From positions 1 through 33,754 of the forward strand of contig CAIVKO010000025.1 in the NCBI GenBank assembly GCA_903906515.1: 33,754 nucleotides of DNA, read 5' to 3'. Below, piece after piece: positions 1 through 9,340 of the stretch; the first letter of the stretch is position 1, and the number at the start of each line of letters is the position of its first letter. The position numbers were made by a program, and so were the translations under genes. The notes under the pieces are model-generated. The model made no database searches, was not told where the DNA came from, and saw only the letters and a program-made list of their open reading frames with translations. Source of the DNA: Akkermansiaceae bacterium (GTDB taxonomy: Bacteria > Verrucomicrobiota > Verrucomicrobiia > Verrucomicrobiales > Akkermansiaceae).

Positions 1-160
1 CCTCACCATCACACCCTCATTTTCCGAAAAGGACAATTACACCGTGAATGCCATCGGCAGGCTCGGTGAGCCGGTCCGTCTCAGACGGCAGAGAGGACAA
101 TATGATGGAAAAATCGATCAAAAATATAGAAAGAATGTTAATTCGTGTACACTGACCCCA

Positions 161-376
161 TTGACCGGCCAGCGCAGCGCCATCATTTACACCCTGGTGG
201 AATGCGCCCGCCGCCACGGCCACGATCCGGAAGCCTACCTCGCCAACATCCTCGAACGGCTCCCGTCCATGACCAATCAGGACGATCTGGGTGCGTTGCT
301 GCCATCCCGCTGGCAACCCGCCAACGCCGCCGCTACACCGGCAGAAGGGCCGGCGCTCAGCACCTGTGGTATTTGA
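161..376 (+). pseudogene. IS66-family transposase, C-terminal remnant
   Basis: The last about 71 codons of an IS66-type transposase (TnpC) are readable, ending at the TGA at 374-376. The diagnostic stretch is SAIIYTLVECARRHG followed by DPEAYLANILERLPSMTNQD and LLPSRW, which is the conserved C-terminal segment of IS66 transposases (known from the family). Upstream of about position 160 the same frame stays open but no longer looks like a transposase, so the catalytic domain is missing. The break is either a deletion or an insertion of other DNA before 160. The terminal inverted repeat lies 65 bp downstream, as expected for the right end of the element. It cannot encode an active enzyme. Confidence 0.75.
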
Positions 377-440
377 AAACATAGAAAACATACACAGGTG
401 TGTATGCTACTTATGCTGCGGCACGGCTAGTGGCCTAAAA

Positions 441-452
441 TTGACCGCTTAC
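441..452 (-). mobile_element. IS66-type right terminal inverted repeat
   Basis: TTGACCGCTTAC reads as GTAAGCGGTCAA on the minus strand, matching the GTAAGCG start typical of IS66-family ends. Its distance downstream of the transposase stop fits a right end. No matching left end is visible in the window, so only one boundary, between 452 and 453, is defined. Confidence 0.65.
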
Positions 453-556
453 GTGCGACCTCCTCCTTCCGCCTGGGCTATCCCTCATGGCAGCGCGTTT
501 ACAACGCCGGATTCCGGGTGATGGTGGAACTGCCTGCTGCTCCTCGGAAGGATTGA
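453..556 (+). pseudogene. Possible 3' end of a gene cut by the IS66 element
   Basis: Directly after the IS end, a frame in phase with position 464 reads SFRLGYPSWQRVYNAGFRVM and then VELPAAPRKD before TGA at 554-556. The pattern of an aromatic-rich segment ending in NxGFRVxxEL resembles the C-terminus of formylglycine-generating-enzyme (SUMF1/FGE-sulfatase) domain proteins. The match is short and made by eye. The inference is that the IS66 element inserted into, or deleted up to, the tail of such a gene. It could also be chance. Confidence 0.3.
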
Positions 557-765
557 TGGTTTGATTTGAGTCCGCCAGCCTGTTTTTTTCAACTGGAGAG
601 GGTGAGGATTCGTTAAAATCTGAAGATTTTTGAAAAAATGGGTTGCGTCCGGGGCTGAATGGTTCCAAGTTCGCCGCGAAAGATGAGCATGCGACGCAAG
701 AAGCTAATGATTCTTGTTTCCAGGCACATCCGCTGATTCAACTCACCCAGAAAGCACCCCATCCG
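557..765. other. Upstream region of cysI; no gene seen
   Basis: No convincing coding sequence. It contains a perfect 7-bp inverted repeat, AAAATCT and AGATTTT around GA, at 615-630, followed by an A-rich run. This could be an operator or a weak terminator for the truncated gene upstream. The cysI frame stays open up to a TTG at 643, but that extension does not resemble sulfite reductase. I see no SAM riboswitch core. Confidence 0.35.
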
Positions 766-2502
766 ATGTCAGAAGAAAAAAAACTGTCCGCCAACGAAGG
801 CATCAAGGACCGCAGCAACTACCTACGCGGCACGCTGGCCGAGGGGTTGGCGGATGAATCCACTGGCGCGATTTCCGAGGACGACCAGCAGTTGATCAAG
901 TTTCATGGGGCCTACATGCAGGACGACCGTGATTTGCGCTCCGAGCGGCGCAAGTTGAAGCAGGAAAAGGCGTATTCCTTCATGGTTCGCATCCGGGTGC
1001 CCGGTGGTGTAGCCACCCCGGCGCAATGGCTGGAAACTGATCGTTTGGCCACCGAATACGCCAATGGCACGATCAAATTGACCACCCGCCAGGCTTTCCA
1101 ATTCCACGGCATCATCAAGAAGCGCCTCAAAACCACCATCAAGGAGATCAACCGTTGCGCCATGGATACCATCGCCGCCTGTGGCGATGTGAACCGCAAC
1201 GTGATGTGCAATCCGAATCCCTATCTCTCGGAAATCCACGCCGAGGTTTTGGAAATCGCCAAAAACATTTCCAGCCACCTGACCCCACAAACCCGCGCCT
1301 ACCATGAAATCTGGCTCGATGACGAAAAAGTCGAGTCCAGCGAGGAAGATGTCGAACCGATCTACGGGAAAACCTACCTGCCGCGGAAGTTCAAGATTTC
1401 CATCGCGGTGCCGCCATCCAATGACGTCGATATTTTCGCCAACTGCCTTTCGTTCATTGCGATCATCGAAGAGGACCGCTTGGTCGGCTTCAACATCGCA
1501 GTCGGCGGCGGCATGGGCGCGTCCGGCACCGGAGAAGGAATCTACCCGCGCATTGCCGATGTGATCGGTTTCTGCACGCCCGACCAAGTCGTGGATGTCG
1601 CCGAGAAAACCGTGCTGGTGCAGCGGGATTTCGGCGACCGCACGGACCGCAAACACGCTCGCTTCAAATACACCGTGGACGATCACGGGCCGGAGTGGAT
1701 CCTTGCGAAAATCAACGAATATCTCGGCTACACGCTGGGACCCGCTCGGCCATTTGTTTTCAACGACAATGGCGACCGCTTCGGATGGGTAGAGGACAAG
1801 AATGGGAACTCCCACCTCACGCTCTTCATCCAGGGCGGACGGGTGTGCGACACGCCGTCCTATCCACTTCTAACCGGTCTTCGCGAGATCGCGAAAATCC
1901 ATGAGGGTGACTTCCGCCTCACCGCGAATCAGAACCTCATCATCGCCAATATTTCGCCGACCAAGCGTGCGCAGATCGAACAACTGCTTGAGCAATATGG
2001 CATCAAGGACAGCCATCTGAAGAGCGCGCTGCGTCTCAACTCGCTGGCCTGTGTGGCACTGCCGACCTGCGGGCTTGCGCTGGCGGAGGCGGAGCGTTAC
2101 CTGCCGGACCTTCTCACCGGGCTCGAAGAGGTCGTTGAGGAAAACGGCCTGCGTCACGACGCCATCACCATCCGCATGACCGGCTGCCCGAACGGTTGCG
2201 CCCGCCCGTATCTCGCGGAGATCGGCTTCGTCGGCCGCTCGCCCGGCAAATACAACATCTATCTCGGCGGCGGCTTCGCCGGCCAGCGGCTCTCGAAGCT
2301 TTATCGCGAGAGCGTGCCGGACCACCAGATCAAGGTGTTGTTAGGGCCGATCATCGCACGCTATGCGAGGGAACGCGTCCAGGGCGAGCGCTTCGGTGAT
2401 TTCTGCATCCGCGCCGGATACGTGGCGGCCACCATTCAGGGCGGTGATTTCCACAAGAATGTCAAACCCGAGGCTTCCTCCAAGGCCTTCACGATTTCCT
2501 GA
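766..2502 (+). CDS. cysI: Assimilatory sulfite reductase hemoprotein (beta) subunit
   Basis: Encodes a 578-residue siroheme and [4Fe-4S] sulfite reductase that reduces sulfite to sulfide in the cytoplasm. The length is close to E. coli CysI (570). Two ferredoxin-like halves are visible: an N-terminal one with the [10 protein letters not shown] substrate/siroheme motif, and a C-terminal one carrying the cluster cysteines C429-x5-C435 (ACVALPTCG) and C474-x3-C478 (TGCPNGC), the family signature at the expected positions. ATG 766 was chosen because homology starts there and the 41 extra codons back to TTG 643 look non-coding. It is followed 27 bp later by cysH and then cysK, so it is probably the first gene of a sulfate-assimilation operon. 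No cysJ flavoprotein is present here, so the electron donor is unknown. Confidence 0.95.
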   Translation: MSEEKKLSANEGIKDRSNYLRGTLAEGLADESTGAISEDDQQLIKFHGAYMQDDRDLRSERRKLKQEKAYSFMVRIRVPGGVATPAQWLETDRLATEYANGTIKLTTRQAFQFHGIIKKRLKTTIKEINRCAMDTIAACGDVNRNVMCNPNPYLSEIHAEVLEIAKNISSHLTPQTRAYHEIWLDDEKVESSEEDVEPIYGKTYLPRKFKISIAVPPSNDVDIFANCLSFIAIIEEDRLVGFNIAVGGGMGASGTGEGIYPRIADVIGFCTPDQVVDVAEKTVLVQRDFGDRTDRKHARFKYTVDDHGPEWILAKINEYLGYTLGPARPFVFNDNGDRFGWVEDKNGNSHLTLFIQGGRVCDTPSYPLLTGLREIAKIHEGDFRLTANQNLIIANISPTKRAQIEQLLEQYGIKDSHLKSALRLNSLACVALPTCGLALAEAERYLPDLLTGLEEVVEENGLRHDAITIRMTGCPNGCARPYLAEIGFVGRSPGKYNIYLGGGFAGQRLSKLYRESVPDHQIKVLLGPIIARYARERVQGERFGDFCIRAGYVAATIQGGDFHKNVKPEASSKAFTIS

Positions 2503-2529
2503 AAACCGGACCTCCCCCCTTGTTTCAAA

Positions 2530-3243
2530 ATGACACTCGATTCTCTATCAGAAGTATTGTCTTCGGACCTCGCCGACCTTTCCGCCGGCGAGCGCATCAG
2601 CCATCTTTACGAGCGCCTCGGTGACCGCATCATGGCCACCACCAGCTTCGGCATCCAGGCGGCGGTGACGCTGCATCTCATCCATGAGCACGCCCCGAAA
2701 ATCCCGGTGGTGTTCATCGATACCGGCTACCTATTTCCGGAAACCTACCATTACATGGAGGAGCTGATGTCACTCTTCGACTTGGACCTGCGCATCTATC
2801 AGCCCACCCACTCCGCCGCACGCATGCAGGCGATCTGGGGGGACTTGTGGGACCAGGGCAAGGAGGGAGCGGAGCGTTATGCCATGCTCACCAAGATCGA
2901 ACCGATGAACCGCGCACTGCGCGAGTCCGGCGCGGATGTCTGGCTGAGCGGACTGCGGCGATCGCAGTCGAAAACCCGCCAGAACCGCGCGTTTGTGGAA
3001 CGCCAGAAAAACACCATCAAAGCGTATCCCATCCTCGATTGGGCGGATGCGCAGGTGGAGCTCTATTTCCAAAAACACGAACTGCCGCGCCACCCGCTGG
3101 CTGCAAAAGGATACGTGACCATGGGAGATTGGCACAGCACCCGCCCGGCCGATGGCGATGATGCGGAGGCCACCCGTTTCAACGGACAAAAATACGAATG
3201 CGGCCTCCACCTCGATTCCAAAACCTCCGATTTCCAGATTTAA
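2530..3243 (+). CDS. cysH: Phosphoadenylyl-sulfate (PAPS) reductase
   Basis: Encodes a 237-residue thioredoxin-dependent reductase that makes sulfite from 3'-phosphoadenylylsulfate. Visible features are the PP-loop-like TTSFGIQ (residues 37-43), IDTGYLFPET (63-72), the GLRRSQS segment (141-147) and the C-terminal redox motif YECGLH with Cys224. The paired-cysteine [4Fe-4S] motif of APS reductases is absent; the corresponding segment reads TKIEPMNRAL. This points to PAPS rather than APS as substrate, by family rule. Length matches E. coli CysH (244). It lies 27 bp after cysI in the same direction, supplying the sulfite that CysI reduces. Start ATG 2530 follows a short A run without a clear Shine-Dalgarno. 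Confidence 0.93.
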   Translation: MTLDSLSEVLSSDLADLSAGERISHLYERLGDRIMATTSFGIQAAVTLHLIHEHAPKIPVVFIDTGYLFPETYHYMEELMSLFDLDLRIYQPTHSAARMQAIWGDLWDQGKEGAERYAMLTKIEPMNRALRESGADVWLSGLRRSQSKTRQNRAFVERQKNTIKAYPILDWADAQVELYFQKHELPRHPLAAKGYVTMGDWHSTRPADGDDAEATRFNGQKYECGLHLDSKTSDFQI

Positions 3244-3275
3244 CAGACGGTCTGAGAAACCGGCAACTTCTCCTC

Positions 3276-3311
3276 TTTTCTTGAGTCTTGTGTCTTCAAT
3301 TCTTGCGTCTC
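3276..3311 (+). repeat. Period-7 intergenic repeat (GTCTTGM), copy 1
   Basis: Between cysH and cysK, repeated words TCTTGAGTCTTG, TGTCTTC and TCTTGCGTCT form an imperfect tandem of about 7 bp. Similar sequence occurs at 11049-11085 (inverted) and 12224-12263. Confidence 0.6.
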
Positions 3312-3342
3312 ACAATCATCTCCAACCCCAACAGAAAAAAAC

Positions 3343-4302
3343 ATGAACATTGCACCTGACATGGTTGCCACCGTTGGCAACACCCCGCTCATCCGTCTCA
3401 ATCACATCACCGCCGGTCTCGATGCCGAGATTTGCGTGAAGGCTGAGTTTTTCAACCCGCTCTTCAGCGTCAAGGACCGCATCGGCAAGGCCATGATCGA
3501 AGCCGCCGAGCGTGACGGATTGCTCAAACCCGGAGGTCTCATCATCGAGCCTACCTCCGGTAACACCGGCATCGCATTGGCATTCATCGCCCGTGCGAAA
3601 GGCTACCGCTGCATCCTGACCATGCCCGAGAGCATGTCGATCGAGCGCCGCGTCCTGCTCCGCCTGCTCGGCGCGGAAATCGTCCTCACCCCGCGCGCCC
3701 GCGGGATGAATGGAGCCATCGCCGTGGCAAAAAAACTACTGGCCGAGACTCCCGGCGCGTTCGGTCCGGGGCAATTTGACAACCCCGCCAATCCGCAGGT
3801 CCACCGCGAGACCACCGCCGAGGAAATCTGGCGGGACACCGACGGTCAGGTGGATGCGTTCGTCGCCGGTGTCGGCACGGGTGGCACGTTCAGTGGAGTG
3901 ACTGAAGTTCTCAAGTCGCGTTGTGCGCTGAAAGCCTTCGCCGTGGAACCGGCCGCAAGCCCGGTGATTTCGGGCGGCGCACCCGGCCCCCACATGATCC
4001 AAGGGATCGGCGCGGGATTCATCCCCGGAAATCTCAATGTGAGCCTGATCGATGAAGTCATCCAAGTGACCAACGAGGACGCACTCGCCACCGCACAGGC
4101 GCTGGCCCAGCAGGAAGGTCTGCCAGCCGGGATTTCCACCGGTGCCAACGTCTGGGCTGCCATGCAAGTGGCCAAACGCCCCGAATTCAAAGGCAAGCGT
4201 ATCGTCACCGTCGGCTGCTCGTCCACCGAACGCTATCTCTCCACTCCGCTCGCGGAAAAAGTGCGCGAAGAATGCACAAACCTGCCAGTGCACGAGATCT
4301 GA
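3343..4302 (+). CDS. cysK: Cysteine synthase (O-acetylserine sulfhydrylase)
   Basis: Encodes a 319-residue PLP-dependent fold-type II enzyme that condenses O-acetylserine with sulfide to give cysteine. Signature elements are NTPLIRLN near residue 13, the PLP lysine K44 in [10 protein letters not shown], the substrate loop [12 protein letters not shown] (near 69-80), the phosphate-binding glycine loop [10 protein letters not shown], and the GISTGAN segment. Length is that of CysK (about 320). It closes the cysI-cysH-cysK set, so sulfide produced upstream is used directly. The 99-bp gap to cysH carries the GTCTTG repeat, which could weaken cotranscription. CysM is an alternative, but motifs and length favour CysK. 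Confidence 0.92.
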   Translation: MNIAPDMVATVGNTPLIRLNHITAGLDAEICVKAEFFNPLFSVKDRIGKAMIEAAERDGLLKPGGLIIEPTSGNTGIALAFIARAKGYRCILTMPESMSIERRVLLRLLGAEIVLTPRARGMNGAIAVAKKLLAETPGAFGPGQFDNPANPQVHRETTAEEIWRDTDGQVDAFVAGVGTGGTFSGVTEVLKSRCALKAFAVEPAASPVISGGAPGPHMIQGIGAGFIPGNLNVSLIDEVIQVTNEDALATAQALAQQEGLPAGISTGANVWAAMQVAKRPEFKGKRIVTVGCSSTERYLSTPLAEKVREECTNLPVHEI

Positions 4303-4472
4303 TCGCGTGCCTTATACCCTTATAGGGAAATCGGTCCGAGCATCGCCTCTCCTTGATTTTCGGATCCAGCACCCGCAAAATGGTGTTGCGTGAGGATGGG
4401 CATTGACGAGCCTCCGTTTCTTGCCCACGCTCCGCCCGCCAATCGCTTTCTGAACACTCACCTCAACACTCC

Positions 4473-5126
4473 ATGACACTGATCCGACGTTTCTTCGCCG
4501 CCGCCATCGCGGTATCGCTCATCACCATTTCCTCCGCCCAGGAAGGCAAACTCAAAATCGCCACTGTGGACATGCAGGAACTGTTCAAACAGTATTACCG
4601 CACCAACGAGGCGCAAAAACAAATCAACGTGGAGCGCGCCCGCATCCAGAAGGAAAACAACGAGCGCCTCACCCGCATCCGCGATCTTGAGGAAACATTG
4701 GGCAAACTGCGCAAGCAATTGGAAGACCCGGCGATCAATGATTCCAAGAAACAAGGTCTCTACAAGGATTGGCAAACCCAGCAACAGGAAGGCATCGCCC
4801 TCGACCGCGAGCGCCGCGAGTTCCTCCAACGCCGCAACCAGGCGCTCAATGAGAAAATGGTCCAGCGCATGAAGGGCATCCTCGAGGAAATCCGCAAACT
4901 CGTCGAGGAACAAGCGAAGACCGACAACTTCGATTACGTGTTCGACAAGTCCGGCCTCAGCACCTCGCAAGTTCCCTTCCTGCTCTACACCAAGGACGCC
5001 ACGGACATCACCGCCAGCCTTCTCAAGACCCTCAACAAGGACGCTCCTGCCGATTCTCTCCCAGGCGCTGGTGACCCGGCCCCGGAAATCCCGCAACCGG
5101 CACCTGCCACCCCCGACGTGAAATAA
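4473..5126 (+). CDS. skp: OmpH/Skp-family periplasmic chaperone
   Basis: Encodes a 217-residue exported protein. Residues 1-22 form a signal peptide (charged start, hydrophobic AAAIAVSLITISSAQ, probable cleavage after SSAQ). The mature part starts KIATVDMQELFKQYYRTNEA, the typical OmpH/Skp beginning, followed by a long charged coiled coil (about residues 45-150) and a short beta tail, ending in a Pro/Ala-rich tail. Skp proteins hold unfolded outer-membrane proteins in the periplasm (family knowledge). The next gene, 17 bp downstream, is lpxD, the same skp-lpxD neighbourhood as in proteobacteria, which supports the assignment. Somewhat longer than E. coli Skp (161) owing to the coiled coil and tail. 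Confidence 0.85.
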   Translation: MTLIRRFFAAAIAVSLITISSAQEGKLKIATVDMQELFKQYYRTNEAQKQINVERARIQKENNERLTRIRDLEETLGKLRKQLEDPAINDSKKQGLYKDWQTQQQEGIALDRERREFLQRRNQALNEKMVQRMKGILEEIRKLVEEQAKTDNFDYVFDKSGLSTSQVPFLLYTKDATDITASLLKTLNKDAPADSLPGAGDPAPEIPQPAPATPDVK

Positions 5127-5143
5127 TCCAGCCAGGGTCCGCA

Positions 5144-6196
5144 TTGGCTATCTCACTCACGCTTTCCGAGCTCGCCCGATGGGTCGATGGCAACATCGTC
5201 CGGGGCGGGCTCGATTTGTCTCTGGACGGCATGGCCGCGCTGGACATGGCAGGCCCGCACGACGTGAGCTTTCTCGGCAACGAGAAATATCATTCTCAAT
5301 TCCTCAAGACCCAGGCCGGCGCTGTCATTGTCCCACGCGGTGTAACCGACGGCCCGGAAGGTGTCGCGCTGATCGAGGTGGATAATCCGACCCTCGCTTT
5401 CGGCATCGTGGTCCGCCACTTTGCCGTCATTGCCCGCAAGTTTGTGCCGGGGATCCATCCCAAGGCATTTGTGGACCCTTCCGCACGCTTCGACCCCACC
5501 AAGGTCTGCGTCCATGCGGGTGCCGTGATCATGGCCGACTCATCAGTGGGCGACGGCTCGGAAATCGGTGCCAACACCACCATCGGAACGGACGTGGTGA
5601 TAGGCCGCGATTGCCACATCATGGCCAATGTCTCGATCCGCGAGCGTTGCGTGCTGGGCGACAGGGTCATCCTGCAACCCGGCGCAGTGATCGGCGCGGA
5701 TGGCTACGGTTATGAATTTTCCGGCGGCAAACATGTTAAAATCGACCAGGTCGGCATTGTCGAGATCGGCAATGACGTCGAAATCGGCGCCAACACCACG
5801 ATCGACCGCGCGCGCTTCGGTAAAACCATCATCGGCGAAGGGACCAAGATCGACAACCTCGTCCAAATTGGTCACAACTGCGTGATTGGCAAACACTGCC
5901 TGATCATTTCCCTCACCGGGATTTCAGGCAGCACACGCCTCGGCAACTACGTCACATGCGCCGGCCAGGTGGGCATCGCCGGACACCTCACTATTGGCGA
6001 CAAAGCAAGTCTTGCCGCACGCACCGGAGTGCCCGTCAGTCTACCGGGGGGCGAGGTGTATTCCGGAAACCCCGCAATCCGGTTCCGGGAGGAAATGAAA
6101 CTCCGTGCCCATGCGCGCCGCCTGCCGAAGCTCGTCGAGCGAGTGAAAGCCATCGAAGAAACTTTGAAAGCGAAGGGTGATCCGGAGGGAGAGTGA
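5144..6196 (+). CDS. lpxD: UDP-3-O-acylglucosamine N-acyltransferase
   Basis: Encodes a 350-residue lipid A enzyme that transfers a 3-hydroxyacyl chain from ACP to the 2-amine of UDP-3-O-acyl-glucosamine. The N-terminal uridine-binding domain (1-105, with VSFLGNEKYHSQF) is followed by a left-handed beta helix of hexapeptide repeats (about 106-310) such as IGANTTIG and VVIGRD. The catalytic histidine is H244 in QIGHNCVIG, near the E. coli H239 position. A C-terminal helix (about 320-345) closes the trimer in known structures. The start is a TTG at 5144, the only start compatible with the conserved N-terminus and the gap after skp. It shows that the host makes lipid A. Confidence 0.93.
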   Translation: MAISLTLSELARWVDGNIVRGGLDLSLDGMAALDMAGPHDVSFLGNEKYHSQFLKTQAGAVIVPRGVTDGPEGVALIEVDNPTLAFGIVVRHFAVIARKFVPGIHPKAFVDPSARFDPTKVCVHAGAVIMADSSVGDGSEIGANTTIGTDVVIGRDCHIMANVSIRERCVLGDRVILQPGAVIGADGYGYEFSGGKHVKIDQVGIVEIGNDVEIGANTTIDRARFGKTIIGEGTKIDNLVQIGHNCVIGKHCLIISLTGISGSTRLGNYVTCAGQVGIAGHLTIGDKASLAARTGVPVSLPGGEVYSGNPAIRFREEMKLRAHARRLPKLVERVKAIEETLKAKGDPEGE

Positions 6197-6398
6197 TTGG
6201 GTGCTGGTCGTTATATACAAGTCTGCATCGGCGGGATCAAGGAACGGCGGAACGCGTCCACCGACGCCCATGAGTAGCCAATGATGTGGGGAAACCGCTT
6301 TTGCATTGTCCCCTCATTGTCATCGGCGATCATGCATCGCCGCTCCTTGGCGCAAGCGTTTTGTGGAGCTCCATCCCAAGGAGAGTTTTCTTCCCCCG

Positions 6399-7805
6399 TT
6401 ATTCCTTGGCTGGCAGCCCGCTCAGGATTTCGATCGCGGGTTTATTGTTGTATTTTTTCGCCAGATCCAAAGCCGTGACTCCTTCCTTGGATTTCACAGT
6501 GGGATCCACCTTGTGATCCAGCAGAAGCTTGATGATTTCCGCGCCACCGCTGGCCGCGGCCTCATGCAGCGGCGTGCCGCCCAAATCGCTCAGAGTCATC
6601 GGGTCCGCGCCTCCATCGAGAAGTGCCCGGGCGGTTTCAAGCTGGTTTTTCGCACCGGCATGGTGCAGCGGCGTCCAACCGGAATTGTCCCGCATATTGG
6701 GTTTGGCTCCCGCCTTGAGCAGGGCCGTGATCACCGCCGGGTTATTGCGGTCGATGGCGAGATGAAGCGGCGTGCGCTTGGAGGCGTTCGTGCTGTTGGC
6801 ATCCGCCCCCTTTTCTAACAAAAGGACGGCGATCTCCGCCTTGTTGCGCAGGATGGCCTGTTCGAGCGGCGGCCGGGAATTCTCCTTGCCGCCCTTGTTG
6901 GTGCTGGCGGGATTGGTCTCGATATGCAGACGAACATCACCGATGTCGCCCTTGGCAATCGCCTCGTCGATCGTCTGATAGGCTGGCGTGGCCGCAACCT
7001 TGCCGGTCACTCCGTCTTGCGGCACTTCGATGCCAGCAGTCCATGCGATCGAGTTGAGCACCAGCTTCCTGAAATCCGGGTTTCCCCAGTGATTGAAAAA
7101 ATGACCGCCTGTAAAACCAAACCCGCGTGATTTGTTAGGGTTTTCCACAACCCATGCCAGCGCTTGCGGGACTTTATCGGCCAACTCCTTGCGCACCGCC
7201 GGATTGCCGGTGCGCGGACCATCGCTGCCGAGCGAACTCTCGGGCGGAAGCGCGCGCAACAGCGGCACCGCATCCTCCCGCAACCGGATGTGATAGTAAA
7301 ACTCCTCCTCGATCTCGAACGGCAAAACACCGCGCGTCGCCTGGTGTTCCGCCAGAACCGGCTTTGTCATTTTCCAAACCGGATTGACCGACCACGCCGG
7401 GTCAAAGTGACCGCCAATCGCTTCGTCAAAAAATTTGTCCATCTCCGGATCGCCGGTTTCGAGAGCCCAGTGTATGACGACAAGTCCCTTTCCCGCAGTG
7501 AAGCGCTGCTGGAGATCGGCGACGTGTCCTTTGGCGGCGTGGGCGGCTAGGCCATCGCTATAAATCACGATCACATCCGCAGCCGTTATTTTCGCAGCAT
7601 CCGCAGGCCACCCTTGGCTAACTTCCGTGCGGACCGGCAACCCGCTGGTTTGCAGGTGTTTGGCCAGTAACTCGCACGCTGCCGGGTGTTCATGTTGGCC
7701 CGGACCATGGCTTTTGGGCCCGGCAATAAAGAGGATCGACTTTTCCGCAGCAACCAGCGGCGCGAGAATCCATGGCAGGATGAGGCAGTATTTCAGGAAT
7801 GGCAT
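6399..7805 (-). CDS. Secreted ThuA-domain protein fused to ankyrin repeats
   Basis: Encodes 468 residues from ATG 7805. Residues 1-20 are a signal peptide (MPFLKYCLILPWILAPLVAA). Residues 22-255 resemble the ThuA family (trehalose-utilisation type, class I glutamine-amidotransferase-like fold), with KSILFIAGPKSHG at the start, VIVIYSDG, and GFGFTGGHFFNHWGN near the end. After a linker, about five ankyrin repeats (about 285-465) are recognisable from TPLHLAIDRN, TPLHHAGAKN and TPLHEAAASG. ThuA proteins often sit in sugar-degradation clusters, but their reaction is unclear. The gene is divergent from the Gfo/Idh/MocA gene at 7960, with 154 bp between starts, so shared regulation is plausible. 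The longer open frame to 8189 overlaps that gene and is rejected. Confidence 0.85.
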   Translation of the reverse strand: MPFLKYCLILPWILAPLVAAEKSILFIAGPKSHGPGQHEHPAACELLAKHLQTSGLPVRTEVSQGWPADAAKITAADVIVIYSDGLAAHAAKGHVADLQQRFTAGKGLVVIHWALETGDPEMDKFFDEAIGGHFDPAWSVNPVWKMTKPVLAEHQATRGVLPFEIEEEFYYHIRLREDAVPLLRALPPESSLGSDGPRTGNPAVRKELADKVPQALAWVVENPNKSRGFGFTGGHFFNHWGNPDFRKLVLNSIAWTAGIEVPQDGVTGKVAATPAYQTIDEAIAKGDIGDVRLHIETNPASTNKGGKENSRPPLEQAILRNKAEIAVLLLEKGADANSTNASKRTPLHLAIDRNNPAVITALLKAGAKPNMRDNSGWTPLHHAGAKNQLETARALLDGGADPMTLSDLGGTPLHEAAASGGAEIIKLLLDHKVDPTVKSKEGVTALDLAKKYNNKPAIEILSGLPAKE

Positions 7806-7959
7806 AACGAGTCGTGTGGCATAACGATGCCGCGAATGGAAAAATTTCGGCCAACGGGTAATTTTTTCAAGAACTTGTAAGAATCCGAATCCGCCAGATG
7901 TAGTTTGGTATTGAAATCCACTGGATTTTCTAGAAACCATAGCTAACACCTCCACCACC

Positions 7960-9225
7960 ATGAATTCATCCATCAATCGCCGCTCGTTTCTCGGGAGCAC
8001 AACGCTTCTGGGAGCCAGTCTTGCCGCCGCCCCCTTGTTTGCCGCCAGCACGCCAGGTGACTCCAAAAAACTCAAAGTCGGTCTGATCGGATGCGGCGGA
8101 CGCGGCAAAGGCGCGGCAAAGAATTTCATAGACGCCTGCAAAATCATCGGCGTGGAAGCCGAGGTGACCGCAACGGCCGATGCCTTCAAAGAAGCGTCGG
8201 AGACTGCAGGAAAAGCGTTTGGAGTCGCCGAGGACCGTTGTTTCAGCGGCTACGACGCCTATCAGAAAGTGCTCGCCACCGATTGCACCTACGTCATCAT
8301 GGCCACGCCACCGTCATTCCGGCCGCTGCATTTCGCCGCTGCCGTGGAGGCTGGCAAACATTGCTTCATTGAAAAACCAGTTTGCGTAGACCCACCCGGG
8401 GCTCGCTCAATCATCGCCACCGGTGAAAAAGCCGCAGCCAAGGGCCTCGCCGTCGTCACCGGCACCCAACGCCGGTATCAGGCAGCCTACTTGCGCAACA
8501 AGGCACTCATCGATGCGGGAGCCATCGGCCAGATCAAGGGTGGCGTGGTGCAATGGAATGGCACGGTGCCTTGGACCAAACGCCGCGTCGAGGGTGATAC
8601 CGATGCATCCTACATCACCCGCAATTGGTTGAATTTCACCGAGCTTTCCGGCGACCACATCGTCGAACAGCACGTGCACAATCTGGACGTCGCAGTCTGG
8701 TTCCTCGGCCGTCTTCCGGTATCCGCCCTCGGATTCGGTGGCCGCGCCCGCCGCCAGACCGGCAATATGTTCGATTTCTTCAGCATCGATCTGGACTTCG
8801 GCGACGACGTTCACATCCACAGCCAATGCCGCCAAATCACCGGCACCCATCAAAATGTTGGTGAGTTTTTCACCGGCACCGAAGGATCTTGTTACGGAAG
8901 TGGCAAAATGACTGGCAAGAAAATCGAAGTTCCGGAAATCAAGCTCGAGTCCCCGGATCCATACGTGCAGGAACATGTCGCCATGATCCGCAGCGTGATG
9001 GCGGGCAAGCCAATCAACGAGGCAAAACGCATCGCCGAATCGACCTTGGTCGCCATCATGGGCCGCATCTCCGCATACACCGGCCAGATTGTCCGCTGGA
9101 ACGATCTGATGCTAAACGAAAGCTCGCCGTTCTATCAATTGACTTGCCTGCCGACGGCCGCCGATTTCGAGAAAGGCCCCGTGCAAATGCCGGTCGAAAC
9201 ACCTTCGGTTCCGGGCAAAGGCTAA
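7960..9225 (+). CDS. TAT-exported Gfo/Idh/MocA-family oxidoreductase
   Basis: Encodes 421 residues. The N-terminus NRRSFLGSTTLLGASLAAA is a twin-arginine signal (RRSFLG), with cleavage likely near residue 30. A Rossmann domain follows: KVGLIGCGGRGKGAA (NAD(P) loop), a conserved EKPV segment (IEKPVCVDP), then the substrate domain with GDHIVEQHVHNLDVAVWFLG. This is the usual arrangement of exported Gfo/Idh/MocA dehydrogenases of Verrucomicrobiota and Planctomycetota, which act on sugars or polyols. The substrate cannot be read from sequence. It is divergent from the ThuA-ankyrin gene. No Shine-Dalgarno precedes ATG 7960; the leader is rich in CACC. Confidence 0.88.
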   Translation: MNSSINRRSFLGSTTLLGASLAAAPLFAASTPGDSKKLKVGLIGCGGRGKGAAKNFIDACKIIGVEAEVTATADAFKEASETAGKAFGVAEDRCFSGYDAYQKVLATDCTYVIMATPPSFRPLHFAAAVEAGKHCFIEKPVCVDPPGARSIIATGEKAAAKGLAVVTGTQRRYQAAYLRNKALIDAGAIGQIKGGVVQWNGTVPWTKRRVEGDTDASYITRNWLNFTELSGDHIVEQHVHNLDVAVWFLGRLPVSALGFGGRARRQTGNMFDFFSIDLDFGDDVHIHSQCRQITGTHQNVGEFFTGTEGSCYGSGKMTGKKIEVPEIKLESPDPYVQEHVAMIRSVMAGKPINEAKRIAESTLVAIMGRISAYTGQIVRWNDLMLNESSPFYQLTCLPTAADFEKGPVQMPVETPSVPGKG

Positions 9226-9304
9226 GCCTGATCGCTCTAAGCGGGATCGGCGGTGAATTCGGTTTTTTCGAACCCCATTTTCGGGAGGTTCGCGCTTGAA
9301 GGGG

Positions 9305-9332
9305 TTGACGCGGGCGGATTCGTGACTACAGC
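9305..9332 (+). promoter_or_regulatory. Candidate sigma70-type promoter of grpE
   Basis: TTGACG (9305-9310), a 16-nt spacer and TACAGC (9327-9332), a weak -10 with 3 of 6 matches. The start codon lies 8 nt after the -10 box, so transcription would begin at or next to the ATG. Confidence 0.35.
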
Positions 9333-9340
9333 TATCCGCC

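Noticed and set aside
146..160. TGTACACTGACCCCA as the end of a second insertion sequence
   Set aside because: It resembles ends of several insertion-sequence families, but no partner end or transposase is visible.
557..765. SAM or cobalamin riboswitch ahead of cysI
   Set aside because: No conserved riboswitch core could be recognised; only a short AT-rich inverted repeat is present.
823..1815. 330-codon open frame on the minus strand opposite cysI
   Set aside because: It mirrors the GC-rich third positions of cysI, has no recognisable domain, and cysI is certain.
9269..9292. Hairpin CGAACC/GGTTCG as terminator of the oxidoreductase gene
   Set aside because: The T run lies before, not after, the hairpin on the plus strand, and the minus strand has A residues there.
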